This document shows positions 8,122 through 14,725 of a stretch of 38,037 bases of DNA, in pieces. This DNA is from Rhodospirillaceae bacterium. Its GTDB lineage: Bacteria > Pseudomonadota > Alphaproteobacteria > UBA828. Every line of letters starts with the position of its first letter. The stretch's first letter is position 1. The translations under genes were made by a program, and so were the position numbers. Location: NCBI GenBank assembly GCA_018666805.1, contig JABIXB010000019.1, positions 1-38,037 on the forward strand, given 5' to 3'. The notes beneath the pieces were generated by a model that ran no database searches, was not told the DNA's origin, and worked only from the letters and a program-made list of their open reading frames with translations.

Positions 8122-9224
8122 CCGCTGCCTCTCACGTCGCCGATCAAACCGAGGCGCTCGCCGCGATAACTGCCGTCGCGCACACGCTCGCACCATCCGC
8201 TATTCTCAAAATACCACTGCACGGTTTTTTCCAGGCCGGTCTCAAAGCTCTCGGCGGGCCGCCAGTTCAGCTCCTCGGCAATGCTTTCGATATTGATGGC
8301 GTAGCGCCGGTCATGTCCGGGCCGGTCTTCAACAAAGGTGATGAGATCGCGGTAGGACCCTTCGCGCTTGCCCGGCGCCATCCGGTCCAACAGACCGCAA
8401 ATGAGTTCAACCACCTGGATATTGGCATGCTCGGCTTCACCGCCGATGCAATAGACCCGGCCCGGCGTGCCGTCTTGCAGCACCCGCCAAAGTGCGGCCG
8501 CATGGTCATCGACATAAAGCCAGTCGCGCACCTGCTGGCCGTCGCCGTAGACCGGCAGCGGCTGGTCGGCGAGCGCGTTTAATACACACAGCGGAATCAG
8601 CTTCTCGGGAAACTGGCAGGGGCCGTAATTATTGCTGCAATGGGTGATTAGCACCGGCAATTCAAAGGTGTGCTGCCAAGCGCGGGCGAGATGATCCGCC
8701 GCCGCCTTGCTCGCCGCGTAGGGCGAGTTAGGACGATACGGGTGAGCGGCGCTAAAGGGCGGCGCGTCCGGTGTGAGCGCGCCGTAAACCTCATCGGTTG
8801 AGACCTGAAGAAAGCGGAAGCCGCCTTGGCCGAGCGGTCGCAAAGCTTCGCCGACATGTTCGCCGCAATAGGCGCGGGCGCATTCGAGCAACGTGTAACT
8901 GCCGAGAATATTGGTCTCGATAAATTCCGCCGGGCCGTCGATCGAGCGATCGACATGCGATTCGGCGGCGAGATGCATGACCGCATCGGGGCGATAGCTC
9001 TCAAACAGCCGCGCCATCGCGGGCGCATCGCAAACATCGGCCTGTTCGAAGCGGTAATTCGGCGCCGATACGGCATCGCCGAGCGATTCGAGATTTCCGG
9101 CATAGGTCAGCTTGTCGATATTGACCAACAGATGTTCCGTCCCGCGCACCAATTGGCGCACCAGTGCCGAGCCGATAAAGCCGGCGCCGCCGGTGACCAG
9201 GATCGTCAAGGGCCGGGCCCTCAT
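8118..9224 (-). CDS. rfbB: dTDP-glucose 4,6-dehydratase
   Basis: A 368-residue extended SDR that converts dTDP-glucose to dTDP-4-keto-6-deoxyglucose. Seen are [19 protein letters not shown] (NAD binding), [57 protein letters not shown] (YxxxK), [35 protein letters not shown] and [14 protein letters not shown]. This set is diagnostic for RmlB/RfbB rather than general epimerases. Its ATG overlaps the stop of the regulator gene by 4 bp, and rfbA follows by another 4-bp overlap. The regulator therefore heads the dTDP-sugar operon. Confidence 0.96.
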   Translation of the reverse strand: MRARPLTILVTGGAGFIGSALVRQLVRGTEHLLVNIDKLTYAGNLESLGDAVSAPNYRFEQADVCDAPAMARLFESYRPDAVMHLAAESHVDRSIDGPAEFIETNILGSYTLLECARAYCGEHVGEALRPLGQGGFRFLQVSTDEVYGALTPDAPPFSAAHPYRPNSPYAASKAAADHLARAWQHTFELPVLITHCSNNYGPCQFPEKLIPLCVLNALADQPLPVYGDGQQVRDWLYVDDHAAALWRVLQDGTPGRVYCIGGEAEHANIQVVELICGLLDRMAPGKREGSYRDLITFVEDRPGHDRRYAINIESIAEELNWRPAESFETGLEKTVQWYFENSGWCERVRDGSYRGERLGLIGDVRGSG

Positions 9225-9841
9225 GCGCCACCCTCCGGCGAGCGCTCGACATGCAGCATATGCGGCGTCAATACGCGCGCCGGCGGCAGGATTTCGATGA
9301 GCCCGTCATAGACCGCTTGCGGTTCATTGAAATCGGTAACGATCACGGCGTCGGGGCGCTCGAGCGCGCCGAGCTCAGCCACCACCGGCAAATCCAGGAT
9401 GTGCTCGCCATTACCGGCGCCGGCGATCACGCCTTGCAGCACGATATCATGCTCGCGCGCCGACAGGATGGCGATCTCGGCCAGCTCGCCGGCCCCGGCA
9501 AGGGCCAGATGACGCCAACCGTTGGCGACGCAATGTTCGTAAATCTCGCCATATTGATTGCGCGAGCGGCGGAAGAATGTGAGCGAATCGGAGAGATATT
9601 CGGCCGTCAGGCGCGTCTTTTCCGTGAAACCTTGCGGCGTTAGATAATAGGCGTAGCGATTGGGCGGAATCTCGCTGATTTTGATCAAACCCTTGCGCAC
9701 ACAACGGCGCACATAAGTGTTGGTCATGCCAAGCGCAATGCCCAGTTCCTTGGCCAAAGTGCGCTGATTGACATGCTCCGATTCGCCGACGCGAACCAGA
9801 ATATCGCGCATGATCTCGTCTTCGCGCGCCTTGCGGCTCAT
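9221..9841 (-). CDS. EPS-associated MarR-type winged-helix regulator fused to a Rossmann-like domain
   Basis: A 206-residue protein. Residues about 5-75 form a winged helix-turn-helix ([29 protein letters not shown], then [26 protein letters not shown]). The latter closely resembles the small EPS-associated MarR-family regulators found beside exopolysaccharide genes. Residues about 108-206 are an extra domain ([41 protein letters not shown]). It looks like a Rossmann or PglD N-terminal fold and may sense a nucleotide, sugar nucleotide or CoA ligand. The gene heads the operon with rfbB and rfbA. Upstream, in the divergent region toward aepX, lie three identical-type palindromes that are the obvious candidate operators. 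The DNA-binding role is well supported. Ligand and targets are inferred. Confidence 0.82.
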   Translation of the reverse strand: MSRKAREDEIMRDILVRVGESEHVNQRTLAKELGIALGMTNTYVRRCVRKGLIKISEIPPNRYAYYLTPQGFTEKTRLTAEYLSDSLTFFRRSRNQYGEIYEHCVANGWRHLALAGAGELAEIAILSAREHDIVLQGVIAGAGNGEHILDLPVVAELGALERPDAVIVTDFNEPQAVYDGLIEILPPARVLTPHMLHVERSPEGGA

Positions 9842-9993
9842 GTCAGGAACCGAAGTGAGCGATTTGGCGCGGTTCTTTTGTGCCTGCGCTTATGCATGAT
9901 TAAAATATTGATATAATTAGGTTTTTCAGACGCTACCGCCGTTCCGGGTGCAGCCATTACAGCCCGGTCGGATGTGCTTCAGGGTGCCAAATT

Positions 9994-10014
9994 CCGGTCC
10001 TCTCAAGGACCCGG
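9994..10014 (+). other. Hairpin upstream of the operator array, possible weak terminator
   Basis: CCGGTCCT and AGGACCCGG pair around a CTCA loop with one bulged C. A short T-rich run (CTTATTTT) follows a few bases later at 10021-10028. It could stop plus-strand transcripts arising near the upstream TATAAT, or read-through from elsewhere. The T run is interrupted, so intrinsic termination is uncertain. Confidence 0.3.
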
Positions 10015-10035
10015 CGGAACCTTATTTTCATCGGC

Positions 10036-10050
10036 GTTCAAACTGTGAAC
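10036..10050. promoter_or_regulatory. Operator candidate 1, GTTCA-N5-TGAAC
   Basis: A perfect 15-bp inverted repeat, GTTCAAACTGTGAAC, with 5-bp arms. It is the most aepX-distal of three such sites, about 103 bp upstream of the predicted aepX transcription start. It lies about 195 bp from the start codon of the adjacent winged-helix regulator, which is the likely binder. Confidence 0.65.
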
Positions 10051-10068
10051 GCCGGTAGTGAGCCTATC

Positions 10069-10083
10069 GTTCACGGATTGAAC
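10069..10083. promoter_or_regulatory. Operator candidate 2, GTTCA-N5-TGAAC
   Basis: A perfect 15-bp inverted repeat, GTTCACGGATTGAAC. Its centre lies 33 bp from site 1, close to three helical turns, so proteins bound at the sites would lie on the same DNA face. The arms are identical to those of the other two sites while the central 5 bp differ, as expected for a dimer-binding site. Confidence 0.68.
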
Positions 10084-10100
10084 AGCGAATCAAGAAGTTT

Positions 10101-10115
10101 GTTCAAATATTGAAC
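10101..10115. promoter_or_regulatory. Operator candidate 3, overlapping the aepX -35 box
   Basis: A perfect 15-bp inverted repeat, GTTCAAATATTGAAC, centred 32 bp from site 2. Its right half, TTGAAC, doubles as the -35 hexamer of the predicted aepX promoter. Occupancy would therefore compete directly with sigma-70 polymerase, while the two upstream sites could stabilise binding cooperatively. Confidence 0.7.
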
Positions 10116-10139
10116 GCAGTTAGAGAATCCCAAGATAAT
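10110..10139 (+). promoter_or_regulatory. Predicted sigma-70-type promoter of aepXY
   Basis: The -35 box is TTGAAC (10110-10115) and the -10 box is GATAAT (10134-10139), with an 18-bp spacer. Transcription would start near 10146, leaving a leader of about 95 nt before the aepX ATG. The -35 box is embedded in operator candidate 3. Confidence 0.55.
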
Positions 10140-10174
10140 CAACACCACAGCATGCTTCGGGCATTTTCTCGCCA

Positions 10175-10212
10175 GATTCGGCGTGTTACGATTCCGAATC
10201 GGGGTTAACCCC
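10175..10212 (+). other. Palindromes in the aepX leader
   Basis: CGATTCCGAATCG (10189-10201) and GGGGTTAACCCC (10201-10212) are two abutting perfect palindromes. GATTCGG at 10175-10181 can alternatively pair with CCGAATC at 10194-10200. In the RNA these could form competing hairpins just upstream of the ribosome site (GGAAGAG, 10226-10232). They could also be DNA sites for another regulator. Confidence 0.4.
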
Positions 10213-10240
10213 GCGAAAGCCCCATGGAAGAGAGCAATTG

Positions 10241-11926
10241 ATGGCGACGAAATTGGACGGCGTGACAGGCGTGGAAGCGCCCACGGCTGAGGCGCCGCGC
10301 TCGAAAGCGCAAATGCTGAAGCATGCGCTCGAAAAAGCGGAGCTCGCCTTTATCATGGAGGCGCATAACGGCCTCTCGGCAAAAGTGGTCGAGGAGGCCG
10401 GTTTCGAAGGTATTTGGGCGTCGGGCCTCTCGATGTCGGCGGCGCTCGGCGTGCGCGACAATAACGAAGCGTCCTGGACCCAGGTGCTCGAACAGCTCGA
10501 ATTCATGGCCGACGCCACCACCATCCCGATTTTGGTCGACGGCGACACGGGATACGGCAATTTCAACAATGTCCGCCGCCTGGTGAAGAAGCTCTGCCAA
10601 CGCGGCATTGCCGGAGTGTGCATCGAGGACAAGCTCTTTCCCAAAACCAACTCTTTTATCGGCGAAGGCCAGCCGCTCGCCGATATGGAGGAATTTTCCG
10701 GCCGCATCAAAGCCGGCAAGGACAGCCAGGACGATGCCGATTTTCAGCTCATCGCCCGCGTCGAGGCGCTGATATCGGGCTGGGGCATGGACGAGGCGTT
10801 GCGCCGCGCCGAGGCCTATCACGCCGCTGGCGCCGACGGCATCCTGATCCACTCGAAAAAAGCCGACGCCGACGAAATCCTCGCCTTCAGTAAGGAATGG
10901 GCCGGTCGCGCGCCGCTGGTGATCGTGCCGACCATGTATTACGCCACGCCGACCGACGCCTTCCGCCAAGCCGATATCTCGCTGGTGATCTGGGCCAACC
11001 ATAATTTGCGCGCTGCCTTGAGCGCGATGCGCGACACCAGCCGCCGCATCATGGAGGAACAATCGCTCACTTCGGTCGAGGGCGCGGTCGCCAGCGTCAA
11101 AGAGGTGTTCAACATTGTCGGCCAGGGCGAATTAGCCGCTGCCGAGGCGCGCTATCTGAAGCCCAAGGGCGGCGATTTCAAGGCCATCGTGCTCGCCGCC
11201 TCACGCGGCGCGGCGCTCGGGCCGCTCACCGAACGCCTGCCCAAATGCATGCTCGATATTCGCGGCCAGCCGCTCCTACACCGCCTCATCACCGCCCTCG
11301 GCGAAGGCGGCCTCAGCGACATCAGCGTGGTGCGCGGATACAAGAAGGAAACAATCGATCTGGCCAAGGTGCGCACCCTCGACAATGACAATTTCGCCGA
11401 CACCGGCGAAGCCGCCTCATTGGCCTGCGCGGCGGAGCAGTTGGACGGCCCCGCTATCCTCTCCTATGGAGATATTCTGTTTCGCAGCCATATTCTGGAA
11501 AACCTGCTCGCCGCCGAAAGCGATATTTGCGTTGTCGTCGATGCGCGCTGGCGCGGCGGTGAAAGCCGCGCGGCGGAACGCACGGTCGACCTGGTGCAGT
11601 GCAGCCGGCCCTTCACCGGTGATTATCTCGACGAAGAACCGGTGCTGCTCAACGCCATCCTTTCGGGCGGCGATAGCGCCGATAATATCGGCGAGCCCTC
11701 CGGAGAATTTATCGGCCTGATAAAACTAAGTGCACGCGGCGCCGAACTCGTGCGGCGTGAATTGGACGGGATGGCAGCGGACGGATCGCTCAACAAGGCC
11801 GACCTGCCGGCCCTGCTCAACCGCCTGATCGCGCGCGGCGAACAGATCGAGGCGCTCTATGTAACCGGCCATTGGCTGGATGTGGACGATGCCTTCGACC
11901 TGGCCAAGGCGCGCAATCTGGTCTGA
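10241..11926 (+). CDS. aepX: Phosphoenolpyruvate phosphomutase fused to a nucleotidyltransferase domain
   Basis: PEP mutase rearranges PEP to phosphonopyruvate, forming the C-P bond of phosphonate biosynthesis. The track starts at a TTG (10238). The ATG at 10241 is better spaced from GGAAGAG (561 residues). Residues about 25-290 are the PEP-mutase/isocitrate-lyase barrel with [36 protein letters not shown] and the diagnostic [11 protein letters not shown]. Residues about 308-561 form an NTP-transferase domain ([45 protein letters not shown]) like those that activate phosphonates with CTP. Its signature loop is unusual: the standard LAAGxGxR reads LAASRGAA, so the triphosphate-contacting Arg is missing. 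aepY follows after 26 bp. The promoter carries the operator array described here. Confidence 0.93.
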   Translation: MATKLDGVTGVEAPTAEAPRSKAQMLKHALEKAELAFIMEAHNGLSAKVVEEAGFEGIWASGLSMSAALGVRDNNEASWTQVLEQLEFMADATTIPILVDGDTGYGNFNNVRRLVKKLCQRGIAGVCIEDKLFPKTNSFIGEGQPLADMEEFSGRIKAGKDSQDDADFQLIARVEALISGWGMDEALRRAEAYHAAGADGILIHSKKADADEILAFSKEWAGRAPLVIVPTMYYATPTDAFRQADISLVIWANHNLRAALSAMRDTSRRIMEEQSLTSVEGAVASVKEVFNIVGQGELAAAEARYLKPKGGDFKAIVLAASRGAALGPLTERLPKCMLDIRGQPLLHRLITALGEGGLSDISVVRGYKKETIDLAKVRTLDNDNFADTGEAASLACAAEQLDGPAILSYGDILFRSHILENLLAAESDICVVVDARWRGGESRAAERTVDLVQCSRPFTGDYLDEEPVLLNAILSGGDSADNIGEPSGEFIGLIKLSARGAELVRRELDGMAADGSLNKADLPALLNRLIARGEQIEALYVTGHWLDVDDAFDLAKARNLV

Positions 11927-11952
11927 CCCGGCACAGTGAGTGATTTGGGCGC

Positions 11953-13089
11953 ATGATTTCAGCAGATGATTTTCTGAGGCCCGCGAGAGCGCGCGGATAC
12001 GATTTCTATTGTGGCGTGCCATGCTCTTTTCTCACGCCGCTCATTAACCGGGTGATTTCGGACCCGAAGCTCAACTATGTCGGCGCCGCGAGCGAAGGCG
12101 AGGCGGTGGCGATTGCCGCCGGCGCCTGGCTGGCCGGGCGCAAGAGCGTGGCGATGTGCCAGAATTCCGGCCTCGGCAATATGATCAATCCGCTGACCTC
12201 GCTCAATTGGCCGTTCCGAATCCCGGGCCTGATAATCGTCACCTGGCGCGGCCAGGCGGGCCTCAAGGACGAGCCGCAACATGAATTGATGGGCGAGATT
12301 ACCGCCGAGATGCTGGATGTCATCCGCGTGCCCCACGCGCCCTTCCCCACAGAGGTGAGCCAAATTCAGGCCACGCTGGAGCGCGCCGAAACCAGCATGG
12401 CGGAAAACGGCCTGCCCTATGCCCTGATTATGGAGAAGGGTTCGGTGGCGGCGGAAAGCCTCGATCAACCGCCGCCGCCGGCACCGCCTTCAGGGTTCTT
12501 CGAGGACCGCACCAATGGCAGCGAACGGCCGGCCCGCGCGGCGGCACTGAAAGCCGTGCTTGGCTGTGCCCCCGATGATGCCGCCATCATCGCCACCACG
12601 GGAAAAACCGGGCGTGAATTGTTCACCCTTGAGGATCGCCGCCAGCAACTTTATCAGGTCGGCTCGATGGGCTGCGCCAGCGCCATGGGGTTGGGCGTGG
12701 CGCTCAACAGCACGCGCCCGGTGATCGTCATCGACGGCGACGGCGCCGCGCTGATGAAAATGGGCACGCTCGCTACCATCGCTGCCTACGCGCCGCAAAA
12801 CCTCGTGCATCTCATTCTCGACAATGGCGTGCATGATTCAACCGGCGGTCAGGCCACGGTCTCGCCAGGTGTTTCCTTTGCCGCCGCCGCCCAGGCCTGC
12901 GGTTACCGGACGAGCTATCTCTGCGATTCATTGGCCGGGTTTGAAGAGAGCATGCGCGATGCCCTAGCAGCGGCGAAACCGGCTCTCATTCACCTCCGCA
13001 CGGCGCCCGGCTCGATGAGCCCGCTCGGCCGCCCGACGATCAAGCCCGCCGAGGTGGCGCGTCGGTTTCAGGATTTTTTGAGCTCATGA
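11953..13089 (+). CDS. aepY: Phosphonopyruvate decarboxylase
   Basis: A 378-residue thiamine-diphosphate enzyme that converts phosphonopyruvate to phosphonoacetaldehyde, the irreversible step that pulls the PEP-mutase equilibrium. The N-terminal pyrimidine domain has FYCGVPCSFLTPLINRVI, ASEGEAVAIAAGAWLAGRKS and MCQNSGLGNMINPLTSLN. The C-terminal domain has GSMGCASAMGLGVAL, the ThDP/Mg motif starting VIDGDGAALMKMG, and ILDNGVHDSTGGQATVS. All are standard for AepY. It follows aepX in the same operon and ends 5 bp from the convergent NusG-like gene. No 2-aminoethylphosphonate transaminase follows. The fate of phosphonoacetaldehyde therefore depends on a gene outside the window or on another enzyme. 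Confidence 0.95.
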   Translation: MISADDFLRPARARGYDFYCGVPCSFLTPLINRVISDPKLNYVGAASEGEAVAIAAGAWLAGRKSVAMCQNSGLGNMINPLTSLNWPFRIPGLIIVTWRGQAGLKDEPQHELMGEITAEMLDVIRVPHAPFPTEVSQIQATLERAETSMAENGLPYALIMEKGSVAAESLDQPPPPAPPSGFFEDRTNGSERPARAAALKAVLGCAPDDAAIIATTGKTGRELFTLEDRRQQLYQVGSMGCASAMGLGVALNSTRPVIVIDGDGAALMKMGTLATIAAYAPQNLVHLILDNGVHDSTGGQATVSPGVSFAAAAQACGYRTSYLCDSLAGFEESMRDALAAAKPALIHLRTAPGSMSPLGRPTIKPAEVARRFQDFLSS

Positions 13090-13094
13090 CCGGC

Positions 13095-13592
13095 TCAGAT
13101 CGGCTCGACATCGCCGCCTTCGACGGACACACGCACCTCGCGTCCCATCAGCTTCAACAGGATCAACACCCGGTCGGAATCAAGCTCGGCCTGAAACACG
13201 CCCTCAAGATCGGCCATCGGCCCGCCCTGAATACGCACCTGATCGCCCGGTTCCATGGCGCTCTGCATAATGTCGAAAACGCCGTCATCTCCGGCCCGGG
13301 CGACAAGCCCGGCAACGATATCGTCGCTGATGGCGACAGGACCATCAGCGCCGGAAACGATGGTATGGACGCCGAATGTCGAGAGAATGGGCCGCCACGG
13401 TTGGCTGTCGAGATCGACGCGGACGAACAGGTAGCGCGGAAAAAGCGGCCGCAACACGCTCTCGACCCGGCGCGCGTGACGCCGCGTCTTGCGGTACATC
13501 GGCAACCAGACCTCATATTCCTGGCGCAACAGATTGGTCTCGGCGCGGCTCTCCGAACCAACCCGGCAATGGACCACGTACCATTGTCTCAT
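13095..13592 (-). CDS. NusG/RfaH-family transcription elongation factor
   Basis: A 165-residue protein if started at the ATG at 13592, which has a GAGAGG ribosome site 9 nt upstream and gives MRQWYVVHCRVGSESRAETNL. The track start at 13610 adds six residues. The N-terminal NGN domain (about 1-105) contains the RNA-polymerase-contacting WYVVHC start and RPLFPRYLFVRVDLDSQPW. The C-terminal part carries a KOW-like segment (EPGDQVRIQGGPMADLEGVF). Housekeeping nusG usually sits beside secE and rplK. This copy lies inside a polysaccharide locus, so it is probably a specialised RfaH/LoaP-like antiterminator for long surface-glycan operons. No ops-type site was identified. Confidence 0.87.
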   Translation of the reverse strand: MRQWYVVHCRVGSESRAETNLLRQEYEVWLPMYRKTRRHARRVESVLRPLFPRYLFVRVDLDSQPWRPILSTFGVHTIVSGADGPVAISDDIVAGLVARAGDDGVFDIMQSAMEPGDQVRIQGGPMADLEGVFQAELDSDRVLILLKLMGREVRVSVEGGDVEPI

Positions 13593-13705
13593 CCGCCTTT
13601 CCCTCTCCATAGCCGCAGTGATAGCCGCCGTGGCGGCGACATGTTATCTAGCTTGCACGGCCTGATCCGAGTAAACTTCGCTGGGCGCGCAATCAAGTTA
13701 TATTC

Positions 13706-14725
13706 ATGACCGCAGCACAAATAACCCCAAAATCCAAAAACTCCGTGAAGCGAGTGATTCTGATCGCCGCCAAATTGGCCATTACCGGCGTATTGGCCTG
13801 GTATCTGTTTGGCGAGATAGATTTGGCCAAAAGCGGCCAGCATTTGGCAAATTTCGATGTCGCATGGGGTGTGCTCGCGCTAGCTTTGGTCACTTTGCTG
13901 TTCCTTATCGCCGCCGGCCGCTGGTTGATATATACCCGTGCGCTGAATATCCCACTCGGCATTGGCACGGCTTTTCGCCTTTACCTCATCGGTCAATTCT
14001 TCGGCCAAGTGCTGCCGGCCGGTGTCGGCGGAGACGCGGTGCGCGTGTGGCTGCTGTCGCGCCGTCGCGTTGCTGTCGGGGCGGGTGCCGCGAGTGTCGT
14101 GCTGGAACGCATGACCGGCTTGATCGGCCTTCTCATTCTCATGGCCGTACTGCTGCCTCTCACCTTCTCCTATGTCGATGATACCGCGGCGCGTTTGACC
14201 ATCATCTTCCTGCTCGCCGCCGGCGGCGGCGCAATTTGCGCCATTGTTGTGCTTTCCTTCGTTCCGCGCCTGATAGAAAAGTGGCGCAATGTCGCGCTGG
14301 TTTCAAAACTGGCCGACGCGGCGAGCGATGCGCGGCGCGCTGGCTTCATGCTGAAACCGGCGATTAGCGTTCTGATTTTATCCGTATGCATGCATTTATT
14401 GGCGGTCCTCGCTGTCTTTGGTTTGGCACGCGGTTTGGGTATGGAGATAACGGCTCTGGAATGTCTTGCCCTGGTGCCTGTCGTCATGCTGATCTCTACA
14501 TTGCCGATTTCGTTGGCCGGGTGGGGCATTCGCGAGGGAGCGATGGTGGCGGCGTTGAGTTTCGCCGGTGTCGACAATAGCGAGGCGCTGGCGCTCTCGA
14601 TTTTGTTCGGCCTTACTTTGTTGGTGATCAGTTTACTCGGTGCCGTATTTTGGCTTGTCCAGGGACGCCATCCCGCGCCTGGCGCGACGGGCGAGAAAAG
14701 CGCCGTCGAGGCTGCTCTGCAATGA
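13706..14725 (+). CDS. Flippase-like integral membrane protein (lysylphosphatidylglycerol synthase TM / UPF0104)
   Basis: A 339-residue polytopic membrane protein. It has about eight hydrophobic segments, starting with VILIAAKLAITGVLAWYLF and including VLALALVTLLFLIAAGRWLIY and LIGLLILMAVLLPL. The segment LIGQFFGQVLPAGVGGDAVRVW is the hallmark of the UPF0104 / MprF-N-terminal family. Late PISLAGWGIREGAMVAAL also fits. Members are proposed to move or modify lipid-linked substrates. It lacks the MprF synthetase domain. The gene starts a plus-strand run in which each gene overlaps or nearly abuts the next (ATGA overlap with the methyltransferase-GT2 fusion). Transport or modification of a lipid-linked glycan is inferred from context. 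Confidence 0.82.
   Translation: MTAAQITPKSKNSVKRVILIAAKLAITGVLAWYLFGEIDLAKSGQHLANFDVAWGVLALALVTLLFLIAAGRWLIYTRALNIPLGIGTAFRLYLIGQFFGQVLPAGVGGDAVRVWLLSRRRVAVGAGAASVVLERMTGLIGLLILMAVLLPLTFSYVDDTAARLTIIFLLAAGGGAICAIVVLSFVPRLIEKWRNVALVSKLADAASDARRAGFMLKPAISVLILSVCMHLLAVLAVFGLARGLGMEITALECLALVPVVMLISTLPISLAGWGIREGAMVAALSFAGVDNSEALALSILFGLTLLVISLLGAVFWLVQGRHPAPGATGEKSAVEAALQ

Larger units (their letters stand above)
9842..10240. other. Divergent regulatory region between the regulator-rfb operon and aepXY
   Basis: This is the only gene-free stretch over 300 bp. It holds an AT-rich patch with a TATAAT at 9912-9917, which lacks a convincing -35 box. It also holds a small hairpin (9994-10014), three GTTCA-N5-TGAAC palindromes (10036, 10069, 10101), a sigma-70-like promoter toward aepX (10110-10139) and two abutting palindromes in the predicted leader. 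I found no credible small ORF. The promoter for the minus-strand regulator is not clear to me. Confidence 0.75.

Noticed and set aside
9912-9917. Perfect TATAAT on the plus strand far upstream of aepX
   Set aside because: No credible -35 hexamer at 16-18 bp. AT-rich by chance is likely, so I did not call a promoter or small RNA.
10205-11062. 285-residue minus-strand ORF opposite aepX
   Set aside because: Shadow of the PEP mutase. It also crosses the regulatory leader.
13086-13709. 207-residue plus-strand ORF starting with an ATGA overlap at the aepY stop
   Set aside because: It is antisense to the NusG/RfaH-like gene, which has clear NGN and KOW-like motifs. The plus-strand translation resembles no family, and the overlap start is accidental.
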